A DNA stretch of 64,000 nt from Tricholoma matsutake (Eukaryota; Basidiomycota; Agaricomycetes; Agaricales; Tricholomataceae), in NCBI GenBank assembly GCA_026075535.2, contig AP026543.1, positions 6,262,001 to 6,326,000 on the forward strand. Direction: 5' to 3'. Below are positions 43,797 to 56,420 of this stretch, one piece after another. Below the pieces are notes generated by a model. The model saw only the letters and a list, made by a program, of their open reading frames with translations. It searched no databases and had not been told where the DNA came from. Each line of letters opens with the position of its first letter. Position 1 is the stretch's first letter. The position numbers were made by a program, and so were the translations under genes.

Positions 43797-46700
43797 ATGG
43801 CTCGAAGGGACAGGTCCTTTTCTCCAGATGCTTCGAATAAACGGGTAAGACCATCTCATCGTTCTTCACCCCGGTCTCCGTCGCCGACTAGGCGCAGTAC
43901 ACAAAGGACCACAAATAGATCAAGATACGACGACGACAGGGACAGGGATTGGGACAGGCCAAGGGATAGAGACAGGGATAGAGACAGGGACCGTTATCGT
44001 GACGACAGAAGGCGGGACTCCTACAGGGATGGTGGACGTGATGACAGAAAAGACGAGCACCGCCGCTCTCGTTCCAGGGAACGCAGAGGAGCCCAACCGC
44101 CCACTCCGCCTCGCAATAAGTCTGAGACCTTACAGACCCCACCTCCTGAAGATGACAAGTTGAAAGCGAAAAGAGCGAAACTTGAAGCTTGGAAAAAAGA
44201 GCGAGAGGCAAAAAAGGCGCTCGATGAGGCAAAGGCAAAAGCCATGGCATTGGCAGGGAAATCTGTCCCTTGTGAGTCGTGAAAGGCCCTTGTACATTAC
44301 ACTCCGTGATTTTACACCACTTGATCCAATCCCTTTAGCGACTCCTGCTCCGACCACTGCTAAACCTGCCGGCCAGCTCAACCGTGCTGCACTCAGTGGT
44401 CTTGGTCTGAAAGGCTTGCCGCTCAAACCTGAATTCTCAGCCCCCGCTAAGGGAACCGTCGCTGCATCTCTGGACGATTCTGTAGAAACAAAGAGAAAGC
44501 TAGAAACATTAGGTGATATGCCAGCAGTAGACATGACCATGGCAGAAGGCGAAGCTGGTGTTGGCGATTTGGAGGTTGACGACGACGACGAAGAGGCGAA
44601 TAGAATGGATCAGGCCCTGAAAACCAAAGCGATGGATACCATGGATGTCGATGAAGAGGACTTGGATCCGTTGGATGCATTCATGAGTGGTGTCAAGGAA
44701 GAAGTGAAGAAGGTCAATCTGGAAGACATAAAGAAGATGGGTGATGCTCCTGGTAATCGCTCCCGCATACGACTGGATGAGCGGGTAGCAGAGGAAGCAA
44801 TGGAGGATGTCATTGAACCTGCCGCGGTCGACGAGCTCGATACAACCGACCTCAATCCAGAGGACATTCTTGCATTAGCTGCCAGAAAAGCGAAAAAGAA
44901 GGAAATGGCTACTGTTGATCATGCTCGCGTCAAATACGAGCCCTTCCGCAAAGAATTCTATGTACCGCCCCCCGATGTTGCCGCGATGACAGATGAAGAG
45001 GCTGATCTCCTCAGGCTTGAACTAGATAGCATCAAAATTCGTGGAGTTGATTGTCCAAGGCCAGTAACGAAGTGGAGTCATTATGGTCTGCCTGCTAACT
45101 GGTGCGTGTCTTTTTAGCCTGGTATTAGCTCTTATGATTGTCGCTCATTTGTGTTCAGTCTGGATGTAATAAAACGGCTGAATTATATTGCACCTACTGC
45201 AATTCAAGCTCAAGCAATACCTGCGATCATGTCCGGGCGCGATGTTATTGGTGTTGCCAAGACAGGCTCTGGGAAGACTATTGCGTTCCTGTTGCCTCTT
45301 TTCCGACATATCAAGGATCAGCGACCCCTGGAACAAATGGAGGGGCCTGTGGCTATCGTTATGACTCCCACCCGAGAGCTGGCGGTCCAAATTCACAGAG
45401 AATGCAAGCCATTCTTAAAGGTCATGAATCTTCGGGTATGTTTTACCTTGCTCAACCTTGCGTCCTCTTGTGATTAAACTTTTCCAGGCCGTTTGTGCAT
45501 ATGGAGGTTCTCCTATTAAAGACCAGATTGCAGAATTGAAAAAGGGAGCAGAAATCATCGTCTGTACTCCAGGCCGCATGATTGATCTGCTGACTGCTAA
45601 TTCAGGCCGCGTCACCAACCTCAAACGTGTTACGTATGTTGTTCTTGACGAGGCGGATCGCATGTTTGATATGGGTTTCGAGCCTCAAGTGATGAAGATC
45701 GTGAATAACATTCGACCCGACCGACAGACTGTCCTTTTTTCAGCCACCTTTCCCAAACAAATGGATTCTCTTGCTCGAAAGATTCTGCACAGGCCACTAG
45801 AAATCACTGTCGGAGGCCGATCGGTGGTTGCTGCCGAGATTGAACAAATTGTTGAAGTTCGCGCTGAAGATACAAAATTCAACCGCCTGCTCGATATCCT
45901 CGGTCAGATGTACAACGAAGATCCTGAATGTCGGACTTTGGTTTTCGTTGACAGGCAAGAAGCAGCTGACAATCTGCTCCGTGAGCTCATGCGGAGAGGG
46001 TACTTATGCATGTCTTTGCATGGTGGTAAAGATCAAGTGGATCGGGATTCGACGATTGCAGATTTCAAGTCCGGTGTAGTTCCCATAGTCATTGCGACAT
46101 CTGTTGCTGCGCGAGGTCTGGACGTGAAGCAGTTGAAATTGGTAATCAATTATGATGCACCAAACCACATGGAAGACTACGTCCATCGTGCGGGAAGAAC
46201 GGGAAGAGCAGGGAATACGGGAACTTGTGTGACCTTTATCACCCCAGAACAGGAGAGATACTCGGTTGACATTTATAGAGCACTGAAGGCGAGCAATGCT
46301 ACTGTTTCCCCAGAGCTCGAGGATCTTGCCAATGGTAACCCTGAATTCATCAAAATATGAATCTCAGTTCTTACATGAATATCTTAGGCTTTTTGGACAA
46401 ACTGAAGACCGGAAAAGCTCAAGCGGCTGGCTCTGGCTTCGGTGGTAAGGGACTGGACAGACTCGATAAAGAAAGAGATGCAAAGGAGAAGGCTGAGCGT
46501 AAGGCGTACGGTGAACCCGGAATGGCAGACGATGAGAAAGCGACAACGGTGGAAGAAATGACAGCAAAAGCTACAGCAACCAGTGGGGACGACATGACCT
46601 TTGGAACCTTCAAAGTCGAAATCAAACGCGGACCAGCACCCGACTCGTCCAAGGGCCTTCTTGGGGTGGGCGGCGCAGTTGCTGCCGCTCGACGTTTGGC

Positions 46701-47390
46701 ATTTGCTAAAGAAGAGGAGAAGATTCAAGCCCAGGTGCGCGCCGCCGAAGAAGCTGCCGCACGTGCTGGCAAGGATACTGCTGCACATAAGCAGGCCATG
46801 AGTGTTGTTGCCAAGCTCAATGCACAGATGAGGGCTGCCAAACTCGTTCTTCAGTCTCAAATACAAGCAGAGGAGTCAGGAAAGAAGCTGACTTCTAGTT
46901 CGAATCCGGACTCGACAGACTTCCATGCTATCATTCCAATCAACGACTATCCTCAAAAGGCCCGGTGGCGTGTCACCAACAAGGAGACTATGGTGCAGGT
47001 GAGGGCTCCTTGAAGGCTTCTTGGACGTCTCAACCAACTCATTCGTAGCTCATCGATATGACCGGCGCGTCAGTCACAAACAAGGGTAAGTGCTATGTAA
47101 AGGCCGTTCTTATTAGATTTCGTGATATTACTTGTCCAGGCATCTATTACGAACATGGAAAAGAGCCGCCGTTCGACGGCCCTCCGAAACTTCATCTTCT
47201 CATTGAGTCGAACGAGGAGTACAGGGTATGTAAACTTTGCCTACATTTTGAACCTTCCTCAGTGTTCGTCGCACAGGTGGAGCAAGCTGTTCGTGAGATT
47301 AAGCGTCTCTTGATTGAAGCGTCGGCTGCCGCGTTGCAAGCAGAAATGCGGAATCCTACAGCAACATCTGGGCGGTACAGTGTTCTGTAA
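43797..47390 (+). CDS. PRP5: DEAD-box splicing helicase Prp5 (DDX46)
   Basis: ATPase that loads U2 snRNP at the branch site. The N-terminus is an RS/RD-rich domain ([16 protein letters not shown] around codons 55-75) followed by Lys/Glu helices and a long acidic linker including [10 protein letters not shown], a known Prp5 feature. The helicase core has [78 protein letters not shown] (written [11 protein letters not shown] here) and [10 protein letters not shown]. The C-terminal part includes [14 protein letters not shown] and ends in a KH-like helix. Exon joins at 45100-45158 and 45436-45487 keep the core in frame. It is complete. Confidence 0.95.
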
Positions 47391-47723
47391 TTGTGTTTCC
47401 TGCACTTGTCTGTCCATCTTTTTTGTCCCGCCTTGGTGCATACGATACCTACTGACCTACATTCTGTGTTCACTGCCGAATATATATATATTCCCGACGG
47501 ATATAATAATTGAAAGTGAATTCGCTCTCCCGTATGAATGGTACGTGACGCCATATGGCTTGCCAGCGATTTGGCTCTTTCGGTTGGGTGGAATGAATGG
47601 GGTTCTCTCCAATGGTCGAGAAATTCATAGCATAGAAGTCGACCGCGGATACTATCCTGCTTCAGTATCAAAGCAAGTTGCTAAATATAAGGCGTGATGA
47701 AAGGGTCTTTACATGAAATTTCG
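47391..47723. other. Tail-to-tail gap
   Basis: 333 bp between the PRP5 and NSP1 stop codons. It holds a short AT run (47479-47490) and presumably the 3' ends of both transcripts. No gene seen. Confidence 0.5.
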
Positions 47724-49693
47724 TCATCGATACAGGCCAAAGCCCCGGTTTTTCTGCCCGGTACCATTCACAGTTCCATGACCGGAATCTTTTACCCGCT
47801 TTTCCACATCAGAAACCTTCGACTCAACCTCACGAACGGCACCGTCAATCCACTGCAAACTTTCCAAATGACTGCTCAAAATCTGGGCAATTTGCGCCAT
47901 CGGGTCATCTGCAGACGCTGTGTCGTTCGAGGGCAACGAAAGGGCGTTCACAGAATCGATCATTTGTGTAAGGGAGCCCGAGAGGTCGTCCAGATGCGTA
48001 TGCAGATCTGTAGCGAGCATGTAGCTAACGCAGAAGCATGTTTATCAGTGTCGCACACAAGTAGTTGACTGACACTTACTTTTTATCACGTTCTGTATCG
48101 GCAGGCCCAGAGTCCAGGGCTCTTAAGCTTCCCCCCTGGCTGCCAAGTATTTCCTGTGTCACTTTTTCATAAGCAGTCAATGTCGATGCAAGTTCTTTCT
48201 GTTGCTGCTCAATATGATCCAACGATTGGTCAATATCGTTCTGTTCCCGCTCTGCACCTTGAACGTGGCTATATAGTGCAGCAAACTACAGCGGCGTGAA
48301 AGGTCTTGATTGGACGAGCACCAGATAATGAACATTATTCCGACTCACATTGTGTCCATTCTCTATCAGGGCACGATCCCAAACAGCTACCTCTCCCGCA
48401 AACCTATTGAACTCTCGAACATGAGTCTCAAGTTCAGCCGACCATCGATTGACAATTTCTTCGATGGTTTTGCCTCTAAGCATCGACGGAGGGGGGACTG
48501 CGACTACGGGCGCTGTGGAACCTGCTACTGGAGCATTCGGTTTAGTCAATGCTGCGAGACCCAATCAGCATTACGCGTGAGAAACGAGATCTGACAAAAG
48601 AACGTACATGACGCCTCTGCAGGTGTTGTTGCCGTCGTCTGACCTAAACCAAACAATGGAGGAGCTGCAGGAGCATCTTTCTTATCATCAGTTTTTGCAC
48701 CACCGAACAGATTAAAGGTTGGAGGTGCGAGATTGGAAGCTGCAAATATCGGTTGGGGTTAATCAGATGAAAATTCTGAAAATTTACTTGGAGTGGTGGA
48801 GTCTTTTGTCTCAGCAGATTTTGTTGCACTTAGATTTGAGAAGAGACCACCTGATGCTTTCGCAAGGCTGTGAGTAGAGTTTGGAACAGGAGAAGAACTC
48901 CCACCTGCGGGGCTGGTCGCAGAAGTTGCGGAAGAAGTAGAAGTGGCAACGGGCTTTCCAAATATGCTTCCACCACCGAAAAGATTATTAGAAGGCGTGG
49001 GGGCATTAGCAGTCGCTGGCGTTGTCGAGTCCGTAGGCTTGGAGGGCGCACCAAAAAGTCCGCCGGCGGCAGCAGGTGTTGATCCTAACAGAGATAATGA
49101 GATACTAACAGGAAAGCTGGGATAATCAATCACCTGTGGTAGGGGGCTGGCTAAAGACTAGGGCAGAAGACCATTATCAAAGACGAAAAATTGTGTACAG
49201 ACATGGACTCACAACTAGATCCCGCAGGCTTCGAAGCAGTGGTGGCACTCTGATCAGCAGGCTTTGGTAAATTGAACCCTCCACCAAAGAGAGAATTAGA
49301 CGATGTTGTGGTAGTCGTTGTAGCAGCTGGAGTAGTAGATGGTAGTGTTGTATTCGTCGTTGTACCACCACCTAATATGCTTGGCGTAGCTGTCGTCGTG
49401 TTAGATCCCCCACCGAACAAGCTTCCAGACACTGGTGCTGAACCACTACCGAATAGACCCCCAGTGTTTGTTCCACTTGTCGTATTCCCTCCAAACAAGC
49501 CTCCTGATTTATCTGGACAGTGGAGACTGAGCTTAGGGAAGAGAGCATTGGTAGATTAGGAATGATAGATACCACCAAAAATACTGGGCTGCCCTGTGTT
49601 GTTGGTTGAATTAGTGGCGGGAGTCGTGGTCGTGCTAGTGCCTCCAAACAAGTTGCCAGATGTGCCCCCTGATGTGTTGCCAAAGGCGCTCAT
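47724..49693 (-). CDS. NSP1: FG nucleoporin Nsp1 (Nup62)
   Basis: Central-channel nucleoporin. The first 300 or so residues (MSAFGNTSGG start, 49693) are Gly, Ser, Thr and Asn-rich with repeated GLFG, SLFGGG, NLFGGG, SIFG and LFGAP units, the FG domain that forms the permeability barrier. The C-terminal Nsp1 coiled-coil domain begins MLRGKTIEEIVNRWSAELET and includes VWDRALIENG, SLDHIEQQQKEL and VTQEILGSQGGSL. The protein ends KNRGFGLYR. Short introns are scattered through the FG part, where exon choice is the least certain because the repeats are similar. 96 bp separate its start from the next, divergent gene. Confidence 0.92.
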
Positions 49694-49789
49694 TTGAAGC
49701 TATTGTCGATGAGGAGATGAGAGCGCGACCGACGCGTCTTGTTTGTCCGAATGTACAGTGACTTCTGCTCTGTACAACAACTCGATTTC

Positions 49790-51686
49790 ATGCCGGCCGA
49801 CAACATATCACGATCCAGCACCCTTGTCCATCCGTATGTAACTCCGTTCTCTATCTTGTTCTGTTGACTAGTGTCGTATGTAGTGGTGATATATGTTTCG
49901 ACGAGAAATGCTGCCCAGGCGGATGGATGCTCTGCGTGCACCCACAAGTGCGTTGAATCACTAGAAGCAAGCCGGCTGAATATTCACCTCCAACAAGGGA
50001 TGGATTTATTTCTATAATCGTTCTCTAAAGGTTGTGACGGACCACGACATCCGTGACGACGCTGTCTACTCGTCAGTAAGCAATAGTACTTCTGGATATC
50101 CCTTGTCGGATCTCGACGACCAGATGGAAGTGCTGTTCATGCAGCTGGATGTCGAATCAAAACCTCAGAACTCGACTTTCAATCTTGTTATCAATCATAA
50201 GCACTGCATCGCATCCTATGTCTATGAAGAGGTGCAAGACAAAAACTTCCATTCCTTCGATCCAAATACTCGTACGATCCCTCAAGAACCACTCGGTTTT
50301 CTGGCTGAATTATATCATAGTAAATCGAAAGCGTCGTCTCTATTGGAACTATCTTTGGAAGCACCCCGCTCATGTCCCTACCCCGGAGAGAGCAGTTCCA
50401 GATGCTGCAGACGCCTTGACGTGGTACTACGTACGATTCGTATGCTCTAAAATGGCTGTTAACTGAAATGGTTTGCAGACTGACAATCTGATTTCTGGTT
50501 CGCGGAGCGTCGTACCATTCTCGAAACCGGAATGCGAAGATCTCTCTCGAGTTGTCCAAGAAATGGCTCGTAGGTATTTGATATGTAACCGATTATACAC
50601 CTTAATCAATTTTTCTTTTCCTCGATAGAACCGTGGAATCATGAATCAGTTGCAAGAACTGTGTTTCTCGCTTGGTTGCTTCGTGAAGCGTGCAGCTTCC
50701 GGGATTCAGAATGCTACGGGCAGTTTACATGGAAGACATCCGAAGCCGTGCGAAAATCGAAGGTCCTCCCACCGAATTCTGCCTCTCGTCGACCTTCGTG
50801 GTTGATTTCCACCCTCAATTTGATTATGAACATATTATTCTTTGGAATACCACACACGTACTATACCCATGTGAAGGTATTTGTGTCTCCGTTCCTTACT
50901 ATGGACAACAGTAACCAAGGCTCTACAGCGGTCAAGTGAATACCGTGGGCGTTTAGCTAGCGTGAAACAGAATTGGGAAACGTATATCGAGCGTTTAGTG
51001 CGAGAGTACTCTCATTTCCTGTTGATCGTAAGTTGCTAGGTTGCTTACTGAACAACTTAAGATAAAACTTCTATTTTACAAGTCAACAGTTCTACTTTCG
51101 TTCGTTCGTTCGGTTTCCCGTCCTACCTCTCTGCCTGATATATATCTGACAGTGCCACCGTCGGATTCATGGCAGTTCCTGTCATTGCTGCACCTGCAAG
51201 AGTGGCTGCCACAATCTCTGCTTTTGCTTCCATGGGGAGCTTAATCGTGGGTGTTTTCTCGATCTGGCGACACCAATCCAATGCTGGCACCGCAGATTCC
51301 GTAAGCCCTTTCTTTTTTTCTCTTGTTTCTCCTTGTTAACTTTGCTCTGTCCGCAGTTCACATACATGTATAATGTTCAACACAGCTACCTTGGACTGCA
51401 TGGTCATGCGATGCTCCTGAGCCTTCCCCCTGTCCTTCTTGTCTGGGCTATTGTAGCATTCGCGGTATCTATCGTTGCTTTTACCGTGCAAGATCTTACT
51501 GATGCTGATGTCGTGCACCGCGCGTCTGGCTGGACAGTCGTGGGTGTATTTGCCATACTCCTTGCGGCCATTACGACTGCACTATACACCTTCTCTGTCA
51601 TATGGAAATTTCAACGGAAGTCATGGAGGTTTAAACATTATTTCACTAAACTGCTACCACAGACCGAAAACAATGTCGGCCCATGA
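49790..51686 (+). CDS. Agaricomycete membrane protein, aromatic-rich N-terminus, unknown function
   Basis: Exon 1 (ATG 49790, MPADNISRSSTLVHP) joins to CCPGGWMLCVHPQ, then to GWIYFYNRSLKVVTDHDI. This order of a WW-like start, a second aromatic segment (FWLNYIIVNRKRRLYW) and a long middle ending in membrane helices is a family I recall from agaricomycetes. The C-terminus has FTYMYNVQHSYLGLHGHAM and three hydrophobic segments (LSLPPVLLVWAIVAFAVSIV, GWTVVGVFAILLAAITTALY and one before them). No function is known to me. The transcript seems intact; six or more introns, some placed only roughly in 50900-51330. Confidence 0.72.
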
Positions 51687-51797
51687 TACCTATTTGTATA
51701 CTTACCATGCTATCGAGAGCTATGATCAATACCTTCAAACAATCTAGCAATACTATTATTTACTCAGAGAGTTGTTCAACTCAGTGACTGTGCCTTG

Positions 51798-52261
51798 ATG
51801 TCGACCACTAGCAAGCCTACATATGTGTACAAACTCATTTCCTCAATAGCACCTCCTCCGGATCCACTTCCAGAGAGTTTGCCGTTAAGCAGTCTCGACA
51901 CCAAGTCAGGTTTTATTCATCTTTCGACTGCCTCCCAAATTCCTGGAACATTAAAGCATTTCTTTACGGACGAACCTCGTGTCCATGTCCTCAGAATCGA
52001 ATATGCACGCGTTGAAAGGGATATCAAGTGGGAGGATCCCAAAGCGGAGGGTAGGTAGATTTGTGATGCAAGCAGAACATAATTCATAATGACTAATTGA
52101 TATCAGTATGTGGGACGAGAGAAGATGAGGGCATGTTTCCTCATTTATACAATGGCGGTCGTCTGGGAAAAGATGAAATCGAGAGTCTGGTCGTCTGGGA
52201 AAACTATGGGGACAACTGGGATACGGCGCTACGAAAGGCAGAATCTTGGTTATTGTACTGA
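51798..52261 (+). CDS. DUF952 family protein
   Basis: Small globular protein of 135 residues from exons 51798-52050 and 52107-52261. Family pattern: PTYVYKLIS at the start, DTKSGFIHLSTASQIPGTL, HVLRIEYARV, KWEDPKAE, GMFPHLYNGGRL and a final WDTALRKAESW. DUF952 proteins occur in bacteria and fungi; the fold relates to ADP-ribosyl-transferase-like proteins and the conserved HLST and PHLYN motifs line a presumed active site. No substrate is known to me. It begins 111 bp after the upstream gene on the same strand, with its own ATG. Confidence 0.88.
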
Positions 52262-52511
52262 CAGAACTTCACCATCTATGGAATATAGAGCTTGCATTTA
52301 TTACTTGGTGAATGCAACAACAATTTAACATGTTTCCGAGATCGTCGAAGACTCATTTTGACGTTAGATTCAGGCAATGCGGCGAGTTTCGAAAGTTGCT
52401 TTGCTCGAAGGTAGGGCAAGAACTATCCATCATATATGTGAAAGTACATGTATTAACATATCAAGAAATAGGCGATGCATACAACACAATCAGGTAGAAA
52501 TCAAATCACGC

Positions 52512-54425
52512 CTAGAGGACAAGGAGTGATGCACCTCCATCTGAGGTTACCCTCTGTCGAGTCTTCATGATCATGTAACGACGACCGAGGCGGGAGAGGA
52601 TCATTCCGGTTGAACTCAGAACTGAAGTAGTCGACTCTTCAGAAGTCGTCAACGCGGAAGGAGCAAGGATGATCGCTTGGCCCGTCTGATAACCTGATAA
52701 GTGACAGGCATTTGTGGAGTTGATCAGAGGGTATTCTCACCTGCAACTTGACAACTTGGTCGAACGCATCAGTCCCTGTAAAATCCGCCGAGACATGTTT
52801 AATCAGATGCTCCCACCAGGATGGGGACGAGAATCTATGCAATATGGTAAGACCGCAGAGATCGAGCAGCACCGGAGGCACAACAGTAGGCTCTAAAGGA
52901 AAAGTGATAAATTAACAGTCATCAAGCAACTTCATGTGTTGCATACCGACCTTGGGTGCTGATGATCACCCTCATCGAAAGGTGCCTCTGTTGACGAATC
53001 AAGCTCAATAATGCTTCAGTAAGCCCTGAAGATGCTTTAGCCGACGATAAATACTAAAAGAAGCGGAATGTTTAAGTTCTTTTTATCTTTTACGATTTTT
53101 TTTTACATACTTTGTGGGCCTCATCAACGACTAGGACTTTTCCCGTTTGGAGCTCAGATCGAACAAATAAGCGCGTGACGATCTCAAAAAGTCCACATGC
53201 CCACGATGGATCGATGAAGGGATCCGTCAAATCGATTATTGTCAGTTGCCCGGCTGCGAATCGACTGGTAGTTTGGCGTCGTTTCAGGCTTTTCGGGCTT
53301 TTGTCCAAGAACGAGGTGAGCAGGGACATTCGCTGTTTCAATCCAGACAGTTGAGCAGGATTAAAATCCCTCTTGGAATCTTCTAGTGCCAACATAAATG
53401 CTCCATATGTATATTTTTCGCCCAAGTTGCGCAAAATTGTCTGGGTGAGTGTCAGTCAAATAAAGAAAACGAAGTGGCTGGTCTCACCAGAACAGTCTGA
53501 ACATATAGAGGTGCCGACTCTGATGAGCCAACAGCCATCATCGATAAGAATGCCTGAGCATCTAGCTCAGCTTCTGAAAAATACAGCGGTTCCACAGTGA
53601 CCTTCTGGCCAAGAGGAGCGTAGATAGCACGCATTGTGTTCAGAGACGAACGAGAGACAAATACGCGAACCACCGGCGGTATTACATCCAACCTTGTGGT
53701 CGTCGCCAGCCATGCAGCTTCGCAAGGAAGGGAGCTAGAACCACTACCTCCAAAATGTAACACTAGGCCAGCAAGGGGTTTCTTCAAGGAGCCTATCGAA
53801 GCGCAATGGGAAATAAAAATATTCTCCAACATTACGGAGACTGTATGGGATTTTCCCGAGCCTTTCCAACGAAAATATAAGTCAATGCCGTCGAAATTAA
53901 TGACAGACTTGAGACTGACCTTGTACCCCACAGACAATGGCTGAAAACGGGGCATTCTATTATTTTCGGTCTAATCGTGAATGCCAAAAGTGGTGTCGCA
54001 AGTGTTACTCACTGTATTGAGGTATAGGCGTGGGTCTTTCGGCAGATCGACTGCATTTTTAAAACTATGTCAAGTTTCAGAGCGGCCATCAAGGAACAGA
54101 AACACATTATAGTTACTGGGTGGAAACTATTCTGCCCATAACGCCGTACTGAATGGCTTGGTCATCGTATTCTGCAGTCTGATATGCATCCTTCGTCATC
54201 AGAGGCGCAGTGGAAATGTCGTGATCTTCGATGTAATTTTGCAATGGGCTATTCTGACCCAAGAGTGAAAATTCCGCCTGGTGTTCCTAGCTCTCTTTGG
54301 TTCCGGTCCAAGGTTAGAGAAGAAAAAATTCTCACCACCTCAAAGCTAGAACCACCACTGAAATTCTCTGCTGCAGTCGAATTGTGATCACTGAGTGTAG
54401 CTGGAGGACTTGGGATTGGATTCAT
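52512..54425 (-). CDS. P-loop ATPase, fungal family of unknown function
   Basis: Starts MNPIPSPPATLSDHNSTAAE. Exons near 54060-54260 give IEDHDISTAPLMTKDAYQTA, a DUF87/HerA-like lead-in. Walker A is VQGSGKSHTVS, with the Gly codon split by an intron; Walker B is VLVVDEAHKYL; LIRQQRHLSMRVIISTQEP carries a sensor-like TQ after the Walker B strand, as in HerA/FtsK-type ATPases. Other conserved stretches are LVLHFGGSGSSSLPCEAAW, IYAPLGQKVTVEPLYFSEAE and LTIIDLTDPFIDP. The last exon follows LQ with TGQAIILAPSALTTSE and ends DGGASLLVL. I recall similar unnamed proteins in agaricomycetes. A role in DNA or in membrane transport is guesswork. Confidence 0.78.
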
Positions 54426-54886
54426 TGCTCAAAGTAAAGTGAACTTCGGTAGGAGACAGATAGAGATGACAGGGGGATTCGAGGCGCTAATATATGGTGA
54501 GTAGTTTGACGAAAGACTGCGCATCTTCGATGAGCCAACGCGTAGACCACGTTGGTGATCGAGCGAGCTTCTACTTGTTTTCCGTTTCTTTTTAGCAAAG
54601 TCGTAATTCAAATTTGGCGCCAGTAGTTACGCCGCGTGAACACGGTATGACTGACGGTGAAGGATTTCGGAGGTGATTTGATTTGAACGCGTTAATTGTT
54701 GATCCTGTGTCAATGCAACCTCCGAGTCGATCTACGGGCCAGCCAACCATGAACGTTTGAACTTGAAATTTGAAAGCTCGAACTTTCAGCCTCGTCACAC
54801 TTACGTAATCACGGACTTCGAGTCGCGTTTGGCAACGGCTCAGGCTCTTCTTAATAGTTCTAAGTTCTTCGCTAGTATCCGACGAA
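54426..54886. other. Divergent intergenic region
   Basis: 461 bp between the P-loop ATPase start (minus) and RRP8 start (plus). It is presumed to hold both promoters. No conserved frame, repeat or RNA gene was found. Confidence 0.5.
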
Positions 54887-56275
54887 ATGCCCTTGTTCGA
54901 AATACCTGGATGGTCCATCCCTTCTGATCCTGTCGTTGAACATGGATCCAAAAAGCGCAAAAGATTCTCAAGTGACACTGACAGACTAGAATCCATGGAA
55001 GTTAACCTGGAAAAACTGGTCAAAAAATTGAAAGGAAGCCCTGGGATCAGAGAAGACAAGACCTGGAACGGGAATCAAGCGGAAGGCGCAAGATCGTCCG
55101 TGCGTCCTGAACTGAAAACCAAGAGAAGAGGACAGAAATCGAAGACGGACGATGTTGAGCAGAGGAAGAAATCCATTTCCCTCCCAAAACCTCTGAAAGC
55201 TGCCAACATGGATTCAGACATGATTATTGTATCTCCACAGACCAAAGTGTCGAAGCGAAGCCGGCCTGCAACTGACTCGTTGCCGCACAAGAATGCCTCT
55301 CCTGACAAGAAAACGGATGCTGTTATGGCAGCCGGCTTGACAACCCTTCAGAAAGGAATGAAGCAAAGCTTGGATGGAGCACGTTTTCGGTAACTTTGGC
55401 ATGTTTTTCATCTCATTCTGGTACTGACGCTATTTAGATTGATCAACGAAACTCTGTACAAAACAGATAGTCTACAAGCACACAAAATGATGCTAGATAA
55501 CCCCAAAATATACGAAGATGTGAGTCCATTCAAATAGGTTTCGTCGTTTCGCAGTTGATCCATTTCCTGCAAAGTATCACATTGGTTTTCGTCACCAGGT
55601 TGAACTGTGGCCTACGAATCCGGTGCTGTACTATGTTTCTGCTCTTTCTAGCTATCCCTCCGGAACGGTCATTGCGGATTTGGGATGCGGGGATGCTGCT
55701 ATGGCTCGTGCACTGATTCCTAAAGGAATGACTGTTCTGTCTTTTGACTTGGTGTCTGATGGTGCGTTCGTTGTGGAGGCCGATATTTGTACAAAAATTC
55801 CGCTTCCCGGTTCCGAAGGCACAGAAGGCGGGAAATTAGATGGCGAAGGGAGCGTCGTCGATGTCGCCGTATGCGCTCTTAGTTTAATGGGCACAAATTG
55901 GCCCAGTTGTCTTCGCGAGACTTGGAGAATTCTCAAGATGAAGTATGGATCTCCAGTCTGAATACCTCACCAAATCTGACTGGTCTTCTTTTAAGTGGCG
56001 AACTGAAGATAGCGGAAGTTGCAAGTCGATTTACGGATGTGGAAGAATTCCTGGCTCTTGTTCAGTCCATTGGATTTGAGCTGAATTCAAAGGTGGAGGC
56101 TAATCTCACCTCCTACTGTTGCTAACATTGACCTTGACTGCAGGATGATTCCAACTCGCATTTCACACTATTTGAGTTTAGGAAGATACCACGGAAATGG
56201 AAAAGCGACAAAGAGTGGAGCAAGATTACATCGAAATCGTCTGTCTTGAAACCATGCGAGTATAAGCGAAGATGA
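54887..56275 (+). CDS. RRP8: rRNA methyltransferase Rrp8
   Basis: Nucleolar SAM-dependent enzyme that makes m1A in 25S/28S rRNA. The N-terminal third is basic and disordered (SKKRKRF, KTKRRGQKSK) with likely nuclear and nucleolar signals. The conserved part starts LQKGMKQSLDGARFRLINE, then YHIGFRHQVELWPTNPV (restored by splicing out a 5' piece ending at TGCAAAG near 55575), the SAM motif VIADLGCGDAAMAR, DVAVCALSLMGTNW and RETWRILK, then GELKIAEVASRF and HFTLFEFRKI. It ends CEYKRR. All catalytic motifs are intact. Confidence 0.93.
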
Positions 56276-56420
56276 ATGGAGCGAGATAAGATAGCAATCT
56301 GATCGAGGATCTTATCTCGGATATCAGGTTTTCGGTGAACCCTGAACCACCCACAGAGTTCCCCGGTTCAATCCTGTTTAAATAATAAATCCTTCTACTA
56401 CGTACCTCTCACTGTGTAAT

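Noticed and set aside
43888..44540. Long minus-strand frames opposite PRP5
   Set aside because: They arise from the RD-rich repeat and biased codon use of PRP5 and show no protein family features.
47314..47697. 127-codon plus-strand frame after PRP5
   Set aside because: It begins in another frame of the last PRP5 exon and runs into AT-rich 3' sequence; Cys/Trp-rich random composition.
54592..55059. 155-codon minus-strand frame opposite RRP8
   Set aside because: It overlaps the conserved RRP8 N-terminus and its own promoter side; its composition is that of a shadow frame.
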